From positions 2,108,001-2,172,000 of the forward strand of contig NZ_OZ242364.1 in the NCBI RefSeq assembly GCF_965208925.1: DNA of 64,000 bases, in the 5' to 3' direction. Of the stretch, positions 52,393 through 61,118 are shown piece after piece. Made by a program: the position numbers and the translations under genes. Origin of the DNA: Poriferisodalis sp965208925. Lineage in GTDB: Bacteria > Actinomycetota > Acidimicrobiia > Acidimicrobiales > Poriferisodalaceae. The notes under the pieces are model-generated. The model saw nothing but the letters and a program-made list of their open reading frames with translations. It was not told the origin of the DNA and did no database searches. The first letter of the stretch is position 1. Each line of letters starts with the position of its first letter.

Positions 52393-53802
52393 ATGTCGGC
52401 AGGAGACGCTCCTGCCGGAGACGCTCCTGCCGGCGGCGCTCCTGCCGGCGGCGCTGCTGCCGGCCATGCGTTCGGCACGGCAGCAGCCGGCCCGATCAGC
52501 GCCCCTGCGCGCCCGGCGTCGGGCCCGAAGTCCCGCCGGCAGGCTCGCAAGCAGGCTCGCAAGCACGCCAAGCAGACCAAGCGCGCCACGCGCCGGGTCG
52601 CGCCGAGCCGCCGGCAGGCTCGCAGGCAGGCCAAGCAGGCCAAGCGCGACCGGTACCCGACCGGGCGGGTCGGAGCGGCCGGCATCGACGTCGGCGCAAT
52701 GCCGACACGGGCCGCCGGCACTCGCCGCAGGCTGCCCGGATATCTCAAGCGGCTCCTGTTCGTTGCCGGCGGCGTGGTGGTCGCGGCGGCCAGCGTGGCG
52801 GGCTTCTGGTACTCCGCCGACGCATTCGACGAGCGCGCTCCGGTGCTGGTGGCGGCCCGCGACATCGCCGCCGGCGACACCCTCAGCGTGTCGGATCTCA
52901 CCTCGGCCTCCCTGGTGCTCGGAACCGCCGTGCCCCATGAGCCCTGGACCGACGACGCGCCGCTCTCCTACGAAGGGATGGTGGCGACCCAGCCCATCCC
53001 CGCGGGCGGCCTGGTGCGATTCGAGATGGTCCGCGCCGCCGGCAGCGGCGCCGAGGGCTCCGAGCTGGAGGTGGTGGTGCCGCTCGACCTGAGCCTCGCG
53101 GCCCAGGAGGTCGCCGACGGCGACATGGTGCTGCTGGTGGACCCCGGCCAGGAGCCGGCTGAAGCAGACGACGGCAGGCCCCGTCAGGTGGCCCTCGCCT
53201 CCACGCTCGCCAACTTCGACGGCGGGAGCATGAGACTGTACGTGCCGCCGGAGGAGTGGGCGCAGTGGGAGGCGCTGCTGGAGGAGGCGGGCGGCGCGCT
53301 GATGGTGGTGCCGCTGGGCGACGGCGGCGATGCCGTCGAGCTGGCGGCGCGCCTCGACGCCGTGTGGCGGGCCCAGTGGGCCGACGCCGTCGACGAGATC
53401 GCCGCCGCTGAGGCAGAGGAGAGAGAGGCGTTTCAGGGCGGGCCCGGCGAACTGGAGGTGATCGTGTCGTTCGACACGAGTCTGGCGCCCAGCGGCCTGT
53501 CCGACGGCGACATGGTGCTGGTGGTCGACCCCGGTGCCGAGCCGCTGGGCAACGACCCGGGCCGCCCGCGCACAGTCATCGGCAGCCTCGAGCTGGAGAA
53601 CTGGGTCGAGGGCCGGATGCGGATGTTCGTCCCGCCCGAGGAATGGCTGTACTGGCGGGCGCTGCCCGACCGGCTCGGCGCGGATCCCATGGTGCTCGGC
53701 GTGCCCGCGGGCACCGATGTCGAGGATGTCTCGACCCGGCTCAACGCGCAGTGGCACGACGCCTGGCGGGCGTCGGTGGCCGGATCGGCGACCGGGGGCT
53801 GA
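52393..53802 (+). CDS. CpaB/RcpC-like pilus assembly protein with duplicated C-terminal domain
   Basis: 469 residues. Order: Ala/Gly/Pro repeats (1-35), an Arg/Lys/Gln-rich basic region (45-90), one membrane helix (about 119-138), a SAF domain (about 150-215, VLVAARDIAAGDTLSVSDL) as in CpaB, then two related domains at about 224-340 and 352-463. Both repeat SELEV(V/I)V, DGDMVLLVDPG and the MRLYVPPEEW / MRMFVPPEEW segment. CpaB sits at the outer side of the Tad channel. ATG 52393 is preferred over the adjacent TTG. Confidence 0.78.
   Translation: MSAGDAPAGDAPAGGAPAGGAAAGHAFGTAAAGPISAPARPASGPKSRRQARKQARKHAKQTKRATRRVAPSRRQARRQAKQAKRDRYPTGRVGAAGIDVGAMPTRAAGTRRRLPGYLKRLLFVAGGVVVAAASVAGFWYSADAFDERAPVLVAARDIAAGDTLSVSDLTSASLVLGTAVPHEPWTDDAPLSYEGMVATQPIPAGGLVRFEMVRAAGSGAEGSELEVVVPLDLSLAAQEVADGDMVLLVDPGQEPAEADDGRPRQVALASTLANFDGGSMRLYVPPEEWAQWEALLEEAGGALMVVPLGDGGDAVELAARLDAVWRAQWADAVDEIAAAEAEEREAFQGGPGELEVIVSFDTSLAPSGLSDGDMVLVVDPGAEPLGNDPGRPRTVIGSLELENWVEGRMRMFVPPEEWLYWRALPDRLGADPMVLGVPAGTDVEDVSTRLNAQWHDAWRASVAGSATGG
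52402..52461 (+). repeat. 15-nt tandem repeats at start of cpaB-like gene
   Basis: Four 15-nt units (52402, 52417, 52432, 52447) encode GDAPA, GDAPA, GGAPA, GGAAA. They are perfect for the first two units and drift in the others. Confidence 0.85.
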
Positions 53803-53803
53803 G

Positions 53804-54640
53804 ATGCTGGTGCTGATCGCCGCGCCAAGCGCACGTCTCGACGCGGGATCGGTCGGCCTTGCGCTGGCCCGCAAGTGGGCCGACACGGACGCCCCCGTGC
53901 TGTTCGTCGATGCCGACACCGCCGGCACGCGGCTGGCGCAGCGGTTCGGCGACATCGCGTTCGCCGACTTCTCCCCGGCAGACCGGGGGCTGCCGTCGCT
54001 GATCGCAGCGCGTGACTCGCTGACGCTGCGGCTGCTGGCCGACCACTGCTACAGCCTCGACACGGCCGCGGGGTCGTTGTGGGCGCTGTTCGCGCCGTCT
54101 CACCCCGACGGCGGCGTCCTCGCCGCGCAGTGGCTCGCCGAGCGCACCGGCGACTTGGCCGCGGTTGACCGCGAGCGCAGCATCGTGCTGTCGTCGTGGC
54201 TGTCTCATGGGGCGGCGAGGCTGACCCCGCTGGTGCCGTCGAACGCCGTGCTGGTGGTGCTGGCACCGGTCGCCGCGCTGCGCGACGCACATGCGCTGGG
54301 AGCGTTGCTGGCAGAGTTCGGCCTGACGCCTCCGCGCTGCCCGCACCGGGCGCTCATCGTGGAGGGCCACACGGGCCTGACCGACGAGGTGCTCGCCGCC
54401 GAGACCGGCCTGCATGTCGCGGGGCGGCTCCAGGTCGTCGACGACGAGACGGTGTTGCGCCTGCGGGGCGGCCGTCGTGAGCGGGCGTTCCTGAGAGGCA
54501 TCGACGACATGGCGGCCCGCCTGCTGTCGTACTCGCGCCAGGTCGCCGCCGCGCAGCAGGCGGTCCCCGCCGCCCGCCCCCCTCAGCAGCCGCTGGTGAG
54601 GGCTGGGATCACCGAGAGGAGCCGCGGTGACGCTGCGTGA
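53804..54640 (+). CDS. TadZ/CpaE-like ATPase-fold protein, Walker A lost
   Basis: 278-residue protein with a MinD/ParA-type fold pattern: LVLIAAPSARLDAGSVGLALARKW, then PVLFVDADTAGTRLAQRFGD and VLVVLAPVAALRDAHALGALL. Position before tadA and the VDAD strand identify it as the TadZ/CpaE localisation factor. The deviant Walker A loop (KGGxGKT) is replaced by a stretch without lysine, so ATP hydrolysis is doubtful. ATG 53804 directly follows the CpaB stop; its end overlaps the tadA start. Confidence 0.65.
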   Translation: MLVLIAAPSARLDAGSVGLALARKWADTDAPVLFVDADTAGTRLAQRFGDIAFADFSPADRGLPSLIAARDSLTLRLLADHCYSLDTAAGSLWALFAPSHPDGGVLAAQWLAERTGDLAAVDRERSIVLSSWLSHGAARLTPLVPSNAVLVVLAPVAALRDAHALGALLAEFGLTPPRCPHRALIVEGHTGLTDEVLAAETGLHVAGRLQVVDDETVLRLRGGRRERAFLRGIDDMAARLLSYSRQVAAAQQAVPAARPPQQPLVRAGITERSRGDAA

Positions 54641-55922
54641 GGAGATCTGGACCGTGGTGCAGCCCCAAGTGCAGGACTACCGGCTCGCCAACCCCGACCG
54701 TGCCGCCGAGGCAGTCGAGCAGGCATGCCACGACATCGCGTCGGCATCGATCCGCCGCCTCGAGGCCCAAGCGCTCGACGACACCGGCACGGCGCTGTCC
54801 GAGGGCGACCTGGAGTGGATATGGGCACAGTTCGCAGCGCTGCTGGGCGCGGGTCCCATGGAGCGGTTCCTGCGCCGGCCCGATGTCGAGAACATCTACG
54901 TCTTCGGCCCCGATTTCGCGGTGCTCGGCCTGTCGGGCGGTCGCCAGGAGCACATACGCGAGCCGGTCTTCTCCGGCGAGGACGAGATGATCCGCTACAT
55001 CGCCCATCTGGCCACCACGCACGGCCAGACCGGTCGGCGTTTCGACCAGTCGGCGCCGCTGCTGGACCTGCGCCTGCGCACCGGCGAGCGCGTGTTCGCC
55101 GCGATGGCGGTGTGCGGCACGCCGTTCCTGACGGTGCGCTGCCACCGGCACCGCGCCATCCGCCTGGAGGACCTGGTGGCGGGCGGGTCCCTCTCCGAGC
55201 AGGCGGCGGACTTCCTGCGGGCCGCGGTGCGCCCGCCGGCACCGTCCAACCTGCTCGTGTGCGGCGCCTTGGGCGCGGGCAAGACCACGCTGCTGCGCAC
55301 GCTGCTGGCCGAGATCGGCCCCAGCGAGATCGTGTGCACCCTGGAGCAGACCTTCGAGCTGTTCTTGGACCAGTCCCACCCGCTGACCTTCGCCGTGGAG
55401 ACCCGCGAGGCCAACAGCGACGGTTCGGGCGAGATCACCATGGACGATCTGGCCCGGCGGTCACTGCGCTCGGGCGCCGACCGGGTGATCGTGGGCGAGC
55501 TGCGCGGTGCCGAAGCCGCCACGTTCCTGTCCGCGTGCGGTACCGGCTCGGACGGGTCGATGGCCACCATCCACGCTTCGTCGCCCAGACAGGCGCTCGC
55601 GAGGCTGGTGCGCTACTGCCTGGGCGCGGTCGGCGCCCCGGTCCAGTCGGCGCTGATCCAGGAGGCCGCCGAGGTCATCCACCTGGTGGTGCACCTGCGG
55701 GGCGACCCCCGCACCGGCTTCCGGGGCGTGAGCTCGATCTCCGAGGTGCTCGGATCCCACGGCGACCGCTTCGAGATGGGAGAGATCTTCGGCCGCCGCA
55801 GCCGCGGCGGGCCGCTCGAGCTGATCGGCCGGCCCCGCAACCCCGAGGTCGTCGAGCGGGTGGCCGAAGGCGGCCTCGACGTATCGGGCTGGCTCGCAGC
55901 AGACTCGCACGCGGGCGGCTGA
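54627..55922 (+). CDS. tadA: Tad secretion ATPase TadA (VirB11/CpaF family)
   Basis: Cytoplasmic ATPase that powers Flp pilus assembly. 431 residues; Walker A GALGAGKTT (Lys219), Asp-box region VCTLEQTFELFLD, Walker B VIVGELRGAEA and the His box with SDGSMATIHASSP. GTG 54627 has GAGAGGAG upstream and overlaps the previous gene by 14 nt. It is followed by tadB after one base. Confidence 0.92.
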   Translation: MTLREEIWTVVQPQVQDYRLANPDRAAEAVEQACHDIASASIRRLEAQALDDTGTALSEGDLEWIWAQFAALLGAGPMERFLRRPDVENIYVFGPDFAVLGLSGGRQEHIREPVFSGEDEMIRYIAHLATTHGQTGRRFDQSAPLLDLRLRTGERVFAAMAVCGTPFLTVRCHRHRAIRLEDLVAGGSLSEQAADFLRAAVRPPAPSNLLVCGALGAGKTTLLRTLLAEIGPSEIVCTLEQTFELFLDQSHPLTFAVETREANSDGSGEITMDDLARRSLRSGADRVIVGELRGAEAATFLSACGTGSDGSMATIHASSPRQALARLVRYCLGAVGAPVQSALIQEAAEVIHLVVHLRGDPRTGFRGVSSISEVLGSHGDRFEMGEIFGRRSRGGPLELIGRPRNPEVVERVAEGGLDVSGWLAADSHAGG

Positions 55923-55923
55923 G

Positions 55924-56880
55924 ATGGCCCGGGCCATCGCCTTCGGCGTCCTCGCCACGGCCGGTCTGTGCCTGGTGCTGTTCTCGGGGCCGCTGAGCCG
56001 TCTCCGGCGCCGCGGCCGTGGCCGTGCCTCCGGCGCAGCCGTCCCGCCGGCCGAGCGCAGGCGCCAGCAGGCCGGCGGGACGGCCCGCACCGGCGCACCG
56101 GCCGCACCTGCCGCAGCGGCTGCCGGTGGCGGGCTGAGGCGGATCAGCCCGCTCATGGCAGTGCAGATCGTGGCAGCGGCTGCCGGCGGGCTCGCAGGTT
56201 GGGCGGCCACGGGCCTGCTGGGCATGATGATGCTGCTGGGGGGTCTGGGCGCGCTGCTGCCGCCGTTCATGGCTGCGCCCGCCCGGCGGCGGCGGCAGAC
56301 CCGCCTGGCGCTGGCGTGGTCGACGTGGAGCCGCCAGCTCGCTGAGCTGGCCCGCGCCGGCTCGGGACTGGTCGAGGCGCTGCGCGGCAGCGTCGAGCAC
56401 GCGCCCGCCGAGATAGCGGCCGTCGTGGCGAGGTGCGCAGCCACCGCCGAGCTGCATGGCCTCGAGGCCGCGCTGGACGAGCTGTCCGAAGCAGGAGCCG
56501 TGTGGGAGCCCGAGGTGGCTGCCGGCCTGCGCATGGCGGCGACCTCGGGCGGCTCGGTGGCCGACCCGCTGCTCGACCTGTGCAGCCGCATCGAGGACGT
56601 CGTCGACCTGCATCGCTCCAGGACCGAGGCCGTGGTGCAGCTGTGGACCCAGACGATCGCGCTGCTGTGCCTGGAGGGCGGCGTGGTGGCGCTCATGTAC
56701 CGCAACAATCCCGCCTACTTCGACCCCTACGAGTCCGGCACGGGCCAGCTCGTGTTCGTTGCCATCGCGGCGCTGCTGCTGCTGTCCACGTCGTTCCTCG
56801 TATACCACTCGGTGGTACGCGACGAGCACTCGGTGCTGGTGCCGCCGCGCCGGCGCAACCGGGCCAGGGATCCGCTGTGA
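55924..56880 (+). CDS. tadB: Tad inner-membrane platform protein TadB
   Basis: T2SSF-domain membrane protein of 318 residues. N-terminal helix, basic/Pro-Ala linker, a pair of hydrophobic segments (about 78-118), the T2SSF region (WSRQLAELARAGSGLVEALR..., about 136-245) and two C-terminal helices (about 240-295). Starts one base after tadA and ends in a GTGA overlap with tadC. Confidence 0.85.
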   Translation: MARAIAFGVLATAGLCLVLFSGPLSRLRRRGRGRASGAAVPPAERRRQQAGGTARTGAPAAPAAAAAGGGLRRISPLMAVQIVAAAAGGLAGWAATGLLGMMMLLGGLGALLPPFMAAPARRRRQTRLALAWSTWSRQLAELARAGSGLVEALRGSVEHAPAEIAAVVARCAATAELHGLEAALDELSEAGAVWEPEVAAGLRMAATSGGSVADPLLDLCSRIEDVVDLHRSRTEAVVQLWTQTIALLCLEGGVVALMYRNNPAYFDPYESGTGQLVFVAIAALLLLSTSFLVYHSVVRDEHSVLVPPRRRNRARDPL

Positions 56881-57695
56881 ACCCGCTGGTGCTCGCTGCC
56901 GGCGCGGCGTTCTTCGTCGGGGTCGTGCTCGTCGCCGTCGGCATCGTCGGGCCGCCGGCGAGAGGCCGTGCAGCGCAGACGCCCGGCGAGACACTGCGAG
57001 ATCTGCTGCCCACGGTCTCCCAGGGAGACGAGCAGAGCCTTCGTCTGGCGGGCTTCACGCCCGAGTCTTACGCGCTGCAGCGCTTCGGGGGTCTCGTGGG
57101 CGGGTCGGCCGTCGGCGGGCTGATCAGCGTGGTGTGGGGCCGCGGCCTGTGGGGCACCGTGCTGGTGCTGGCCGCGGCGGGCGCGGCGGGATGGCTGCTG
57201 CCGATGCTGGGCGTGCGCGACACCGCCCGCAAGGCCCGCCTCGAGCTCGATCAGGTGATCCGGGTGTGGATCGCGCTGGTGGCCCAGCAGGTGGCGGCGG
57301 GCGTCGATCCGCCGGTGGCCATGCTCGCCGCGTCCCGCGCGGGCCGGCGCACGAGCTGGGATCTGCTGCACCGGTACCTGCTGGCGGCTCAGCAGGAGCG
57401 CCGACCTGTCTGGGAGGGACTCGTCGACATCGTCGATCGCTACGGCATCCGCTCGCTGGCGCCGGTGACCTCTGCGCTGGGCCTTGCCGCCGAGCGCGGC
57501 ACCCGCCTGGCCGAGGCCGTGCTGGCTGCTGCAGACTCGCTGTGGCGCGAGTCCACCTCTCGCGAGCGCGAGAAAGCCGGCCGCCGCGCCCAGATCATCG
57601 TGCTGCCTGCCACCGGGGTCGCCCTCGCGCTGGCCGGCATCCTGACCTACCCGCCGTTCACGGCGCTCACCGGCGGCGTCACGAGCCTGCCCTGA
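56877..57695 (+). CDS. tadC: Tad inner-membrane platform protein TadC
   Basis: Second T2SSF platform protein, 272 residues. Two hydrophobic segments near the N terminus and around 75-108, the T2SSF core (LDQVIRVWIALVAQQVAAGVDPPVAML, about 118-240) and a C-terminal helix. GTG 56877 overlaps the tadB stop, which selects this start within a longer frame. Confidence 0.85.
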   Translation: MNPLVLAAGAAFFVGVVLVAVGIVGPPARGRAAQTPGETLRDLLPTVSQGDEQSLRLAGFTPESYALQRFGGLVGGSAVGGLISVVWGRGLWGTVLVLAAAGAAGWLLPMLGVRDTARKARLELDQVIRVWIALVAQQVAAGVDPPVAMLAASRAGRRTSWDLLHRYLLAAQQERRPVWEGLVDIVDRYGIRSLAPVTSALGLAAERGTRLAEAVLAAADSLWRESTSREREKAGRRAQIIVLPATGVALALAGILTYPPFTALTGGVTSLP

Positions 57696-57696
57696 C

Positions 57697-58194
57697 ATGC
57701 GCACCGTGGCCGGCACCAGCGCCCCGGCGGCGGATCCCCGGCCCGGGCCTGGCGGGCCGCGTGCCGGCGCGCCCCGGCCCGGCGACGACCGCGGCCTGGT
57801 CACGCTGGAATGGCTGCTGATCGTGGGCGCGGCTGCCGGTCTGGCGGCGGCGTCGGCACTGCTCGTGCAGCGGGTGGTGGACACTGCCGCCGATGCGCCG
57901 GGCGACCCGCTGGTGCGCGTGCTTGACGCCGACATCGCGGCAGCGTTCATCGCCGGCGAAGCCAATGCCGCGGTGCTGGCCTCCTCCTACGGCAGCACCG
58001 AGGACAGCGAGTACCGGCGGCGCTGCCAGCGCGGGCTCGCGTCCGACTTCGCCGATGTCGTGACGGGAGCCGCCTGGACCACGCCCGTGACGGCGCCGCC
58101 GAACCAGCCGGGGGAGCCTGGCGATCCGGGCCTGGCCACGCTCGCCACGCCGGCGCGGTGCACGGTCGTCCCGCGGCCGGGTCTGGGCGGCTGA
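57697..58194 (+). CDS. Flp-type pilin 2
   Basis: 165-residue prepilin-like protein paralogous to the one at 51838. Leader ends DDRG, then LVTLEWLLIVGAAAGLAAASA; cleavage after Gly33 puts Glu38 at +5. The soluble domain (about 60-165) has two cysteines and a Pro/Gly-rich end. Starts one base after tadC, so it belongs to the same operon. Compared with pilin 1 it may be a minor or alternative subunit. Confidence 0.75.
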   Translation: MRTVAGTSAPAADPRPGPGGPRAGAPRPGDDRGLVTLEWLLIVGAAAGLAAASALLVQRVVDTAADAPGDPLVRVLDADIAAAFIAGEANAAVLASSYGSTEDSEYRRRCQRGLASDFADVVTGAAWTTPVTAPPNQPGEPGDPGLATLATPARCTVVPRPGLGG

Positions 58195-58222
58195 CCCGAT
58201 GGCCGCCGCGACCCGGAGGATC

Positions 58223-58852
58223 TCAGCAGAGCGGCAGCTCGGCCGGCACGGCGCCGCTGCGCTCATCTCGCGCCGGGGGCGCCAGGATCGCCGGGCCCTG
58301 TGCGATCGCATGCACCCGGTCCCACCGGTTCGGCCACAGGGCCGCCAGCGGGCCGAACACCTCGCCCGACACCACCACGCGCACCCAGCCGGTCTCGCCG
58401 CCTTGGGGCCGCCGCCGACCCTGCGGCGCGCCGGCGTCGGTGAGCTGGTCCGAGCACCAGTCGCTGTGGACTTCGGCGGCGTCCGGCGTCCACCAGCGCC
58501 AGCCGCTGCCGGCGGCGGCGGCGGCGGCCACGGCTTCCTCGGCCGCCGACGCCATGGCAAGCACGTCGGGGTGCGGTTCCGGGTCGGTGTAGGGGATGGC
58601 GAGATTGGCCGGGTCCTCGGTCGGCACGTGCCTGAAGTCGGCGTCCGCCGCGGCGCGCCATGCCGAGCGCAGCCCCGCCGAGGCGGCCAGCTCGGCCTCA
58701 GCCTGGGCGTTGGTCACGATGAACGCGTGGACGAGCATCAGCAGGATCGCCGTGATCAGCGCCGGCCACACCACCAGCAGCGCCAGCGTCTCGCCGCGCT
58801 CGTCGCGGCGCCGTAGGGGCGCAGGGTCGAGGCAGCGGGCAGGACACGACAT
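58223..58852 (-). CDS. TadE-like pseudopilin on opposite strand
   Basis: 209-residue protein with RRRDERGETLALLVVWPALITAILLMLVHAF near the N terminus, a TadE/pseudopilin-like membrane helix (about 21-45) with possible cleavage after Gly20. The rest is soluble and Trp-rich around the WRWWTPDAAE segment. It reads against the operon and its ATG overlaps, through a CATG, a possible start of the next plus-strand gene. The DERG helix start is shared with the gene at 60116, supporting that it is real. Confidence 0.65.
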   Translation of the reverse strand: MSCPARCLDPAPLRRRDERGETLALLVVWPALITAILLMLVHAFIVTNAQAEAELAASAGLRSAWRAAADADFRHVPTEDPANLAIPYTDPEPHPDVLAMASAAEEAVAAAAAAGSGWRWWTPDAAEVHSDWCSDQLTDAGAPQGRRRPQGGETGWVRVVVSGEVFGPLAALWPNRWDRVHAIAQGPAILAPPARDERSGAVPAELPLC

Positions 58853-58865
58853 GACGGCGGGGCAT

Positions 58866-60089
58866 ATGAGGATATGCACACGGGGCGCAGCGCTGATCCT
58901 GACGGCCGCGGCGCTGATCCTGGCAGCCGTGGCGTGCTCGGCTGGCGACGACCCCCGCAGGCCCGCCGCGGGCCCGGCCCGCACGACCGCACCCGGCCCG
59001 GCCGTTCCGAGCGGGCTCTCCGGCTCGGGCGACGCGGCCGAGCCGGACGGCTCAGGCGCCGGAGCGCGGACGCCGGGCACCATGGTGCCGGTTGCCGCTC
59101 CCCACAGGGCGAGACTGCCGTGGGGCTACTTCGTGCTGGCCGACCGCATCGCCGCCAAGCTCGCCGCAGGCGATGCCCTCAACTTCGTCATGTCGCTCAC
59201 GGCTGTCGGCGATGCCGACCACGCGGCATCGCTCGGGCACGGGTGGCGCGGGGCCGCCGCCGAGGCCGCCGAGGCGCACGGTATCGGCATCGACGCCCAG
59301 GTGATCGGCCCCCACAGCGCCGACGCCGTCGCGCAGGCCCTCGCCATCACCTCGCTCGTCGCCTCCGGCGACATCGACTGCCTGGCCGTCGAGGCCGCCA
59401 ACCCGCGCCTGCTCGACCGCGCGATCGGGGTGGCCGTCGACGCGGGCATCCCCGTGTTCGCAGTGGCCGGCGACAGCCCAGGCTCCCAGCGCTTCGCCTT
59501 CTTCGGCATCGACGCGTATGCCGCGGGCCGCTCGACGGGACGCCTCGCCGGCGAGTGGGCCGCCGAGGGCGGGATCCTGGTGCGCCGCGCCGCCGTGCTC
59601 ACCGGCAACGCCCGCAGCCAGCGCAGCTTCGACCTGATGCGCGGCTTTGTCGACGGGCTGGCGGGCATCCACCCGGGCGCAGAGTTCGTCAACGGCCCCG
59701 CCGACGTCGCGTCGTTCGGCTTCGAGCCGCCGCAGGTGCGCGCCGCCACCGAGGCGTGGGTGCTCGACAACCTCGACGTGGACATGGTGTTCCATACCGA
59801 CGGGGGAGTCGAGGCGCTGGCCCAGGTGATGGCCGAGCAGTCCCTGTACGGCGACATGTACGCGGTGGGCTTCCACATGAGCCCCCCGATGGCGGGCGCC
59901 ATCCGCGACCTGCTGGTGGCGATCTCGATGGCCGAGCGCTCCGCCGAGCAGGCCCGCCGGGCCGGCGCCGCCTGCAGCGAGTTCCTGCTGGCCGGCGTGC
60001 TGGAGACGGGCCGTCCAGCCGTGACGCCGCTGCCGGTGACCCGCGACGGCGTCGACGCGATCGACTGGTCGCTGCCGGAGAACCGGTAG
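58866..60089 (+). CDS. sugar-binding-like lipoprotein in the Tad locus
   Basis: 407-residue exported lipoprotein: signal peptide with lipobox LAAVAC (Cys24), a Pro/Gly/Ala linker to ~80, then a type I periplasmic-binding fold (Peripla_BP_4-like) with GDIDCLAVEAANPRLLDRAI, the DAGIPVFAVAGDSP segment, GIDAYAAGRSTGRLAGEW and DMVFHTDGGVEAL. Such proteins normally serve ABC sugar importers or two-component sensors; no permease or ATPase is near. ATG 58866 is preferred; ATG 58851 is an alternative. Its setting among pilus genes is unusual. Confidence 0.75.
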   Translation: MRICTRGAALILTAAALILAAVACSAGDDPRRPAAGPARTTAPGPAVPSGLSGSGDAAEPDGSGAGARTPGTMVPVAAPHRARLPWGYFVLADRIAAKLAAGDALNFVMSLTAVGDADHAASLGHGWRGAAAEAAEAHGIGIDAQVIGPHSADAVAQALAITSLVASGDIDCLAVEAANPRLLDRAIGVAVDAGIPVFAVAGDSPGSQRFAFFGIDAYAAGRSTGRLAGEWAAEGGILVRRAAVLTGNARSQRSFDLMRGFVDGLAGIHPGAEFVNGPADVASFGFEPPQVRAATEAWVLDNLDVDMVFHTDGGVEALAQVMAEQSLYGDMYAVGFHMSPPMAGAIRDLLVAISMAERSAEQARRAGAACSEFLLAGVLETGRPAVTPLPVTRDGVDAIDWSLPENR

Positions 60090-60115
60090 CGCTGCGGGGC
60101 TCGGAGGATCGGCCG

Positions 60116-61105
60116 GTGCGGCGCGACGAGCGGGGAGGGGCGGTCAGCCTGTGGGTGCTGCTGATGGTGCCGGTGTCGGCCTTCGCGGCGGTGGTGGCCA
60201 TGGCCGGCCCCCAGCGCCTCGCCGCGGAGTCCAGCGTGCAGGACGCGGCCGGCGACCTCGCCGCGCTTGCGGTGGCCTGGCGCGACGGCCAGGGCACTGC
60301 CGGCGGCCCGCTGCTGGCATTCTTCGGCGACTGCGAGATGCTCACCGATGAGCTGCGCAGCGAACGCAACGCGCTCGGCGACGCCATCAGGGCGCTGCCC
60401 GACGAAGCAGCCCCGGGCGAGGAGGAGTTCGACCGTCTGGCCGGCGGCGTCCGCGCGGCACTGGGCCGCCTGAATCTCGCCCCGCCCGCCGCCCTCGACT
60501 CCCAGCGCGAGTTGGCGTACCAGTTCGGCCGGCTCTACGGCGCCGAAGGGCATGTTGCGAGCTGGGAGGCTGCGTGCCGTGCCGTGACCGATGCGCTGGT
60601 GCGTGATCTCGGGAATCTCGGGATCGACCTCGACTCGCTGAGCGGCTTCTACAGCGACTCGCTCACCGGGTCGGGCGATTGGCCTTCGCAGGGCTGCTTC
60701 AGCGCCGACGGCGTGCTGCTCGCCGGCCACACGGCGCGCGCCTCCTGCACGGCCGCAGGAGGGGAGTGGCTGGCACGGCCGTGCCGGACTGCGGCCGATG
60801 TCGCCGTGCGCGACGCCGTGCATGTGGCGCTGGCGGCAGACTGGCGCTACGCCGGATGGGCCGCGACGCAGGTGTGGCCCGACGGCATCTCCATGGGCGC
60901 GGAGGCGGTGGGCCGGCTCGCGCAGCGCGTCGAGACGCCGCCGGAGGGATCGCCCGCCAGCCCGCCTGCTGCTTCGTGCGGGCATCGCCTGGTGGTGCTC
61001 GACGAGGTGGGCCGACCGGTGTGGGCGCGCAGCGATCCGCCGCCTCCCCGACCCACCGCACGCGAGCTGTCCCAGAGCGTGCGGCGCACGCCGTTCTCCG
61101 GGTGA
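60116..61105 (+). CDS. TadG-like pilus-assembly protein
   Basis: 329-residue protein with an N-terminal DERGGAVSLWVLLMVPVSAF membrane helix (about 5-32) in the style of TadE/TadG pseudopilins, followed by a mainly soluble region with several cysteines and an end rich in Pro. GGAGG at about 60102-60106 precedes GTG 60116. Placement between the lipoprotein and the TadE-Calx gene supports a role in the pilus machine; sequence similarity beyond the helix is not recognised. Confidence 0.65.
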   Translation: MRRDERGGAVSLWVLLMVPVSAFAAVVAMAGPQRLAAESSVQDAAGDLAALAVAWRDGQGTAGGPLLAFFGDCEMLTDELRSERNALGDAIRALPDEAAPGEEEFDRLAGGVRAALGRLNLAPPAALDSQRELAYQFGRLYGAEGHVASWEAACRAVTDALVRDLGNLGIDLDSLSGFYSDSLTGSGDWPSQGCFSADGVLLAGHTARASCTAAGGEWLARPCRTAADVAVRDAVHVALAADWRYAGWAATQVWPDGISMGAEAVGRLAQRVETPPEGSPASPPAASCGHRLVVLDEVGRPVWARSDPPPPRPTARELSQSVRRTPFSG

Positions 61106-61118
61106 CGGGGAGCCGTCC

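Noticed and set aside
51829..53955. Minus-strand frame of about 700 codons opposite the pilin and CpaB-like genes
   Set aside because: High-GC codon structure opens antisense frames; the plus-strand genes have clear prepilin, SAF and repeat features.
58874..60115. Plus-strand frame running into the TadG-like gene from the lipoprotein region
   Set aside because: Only the part after GTG 60116 has a membrane helix and a Shine-Dalgarno site; the upstream part is an out-of-frame shadow of the lipoprotein.
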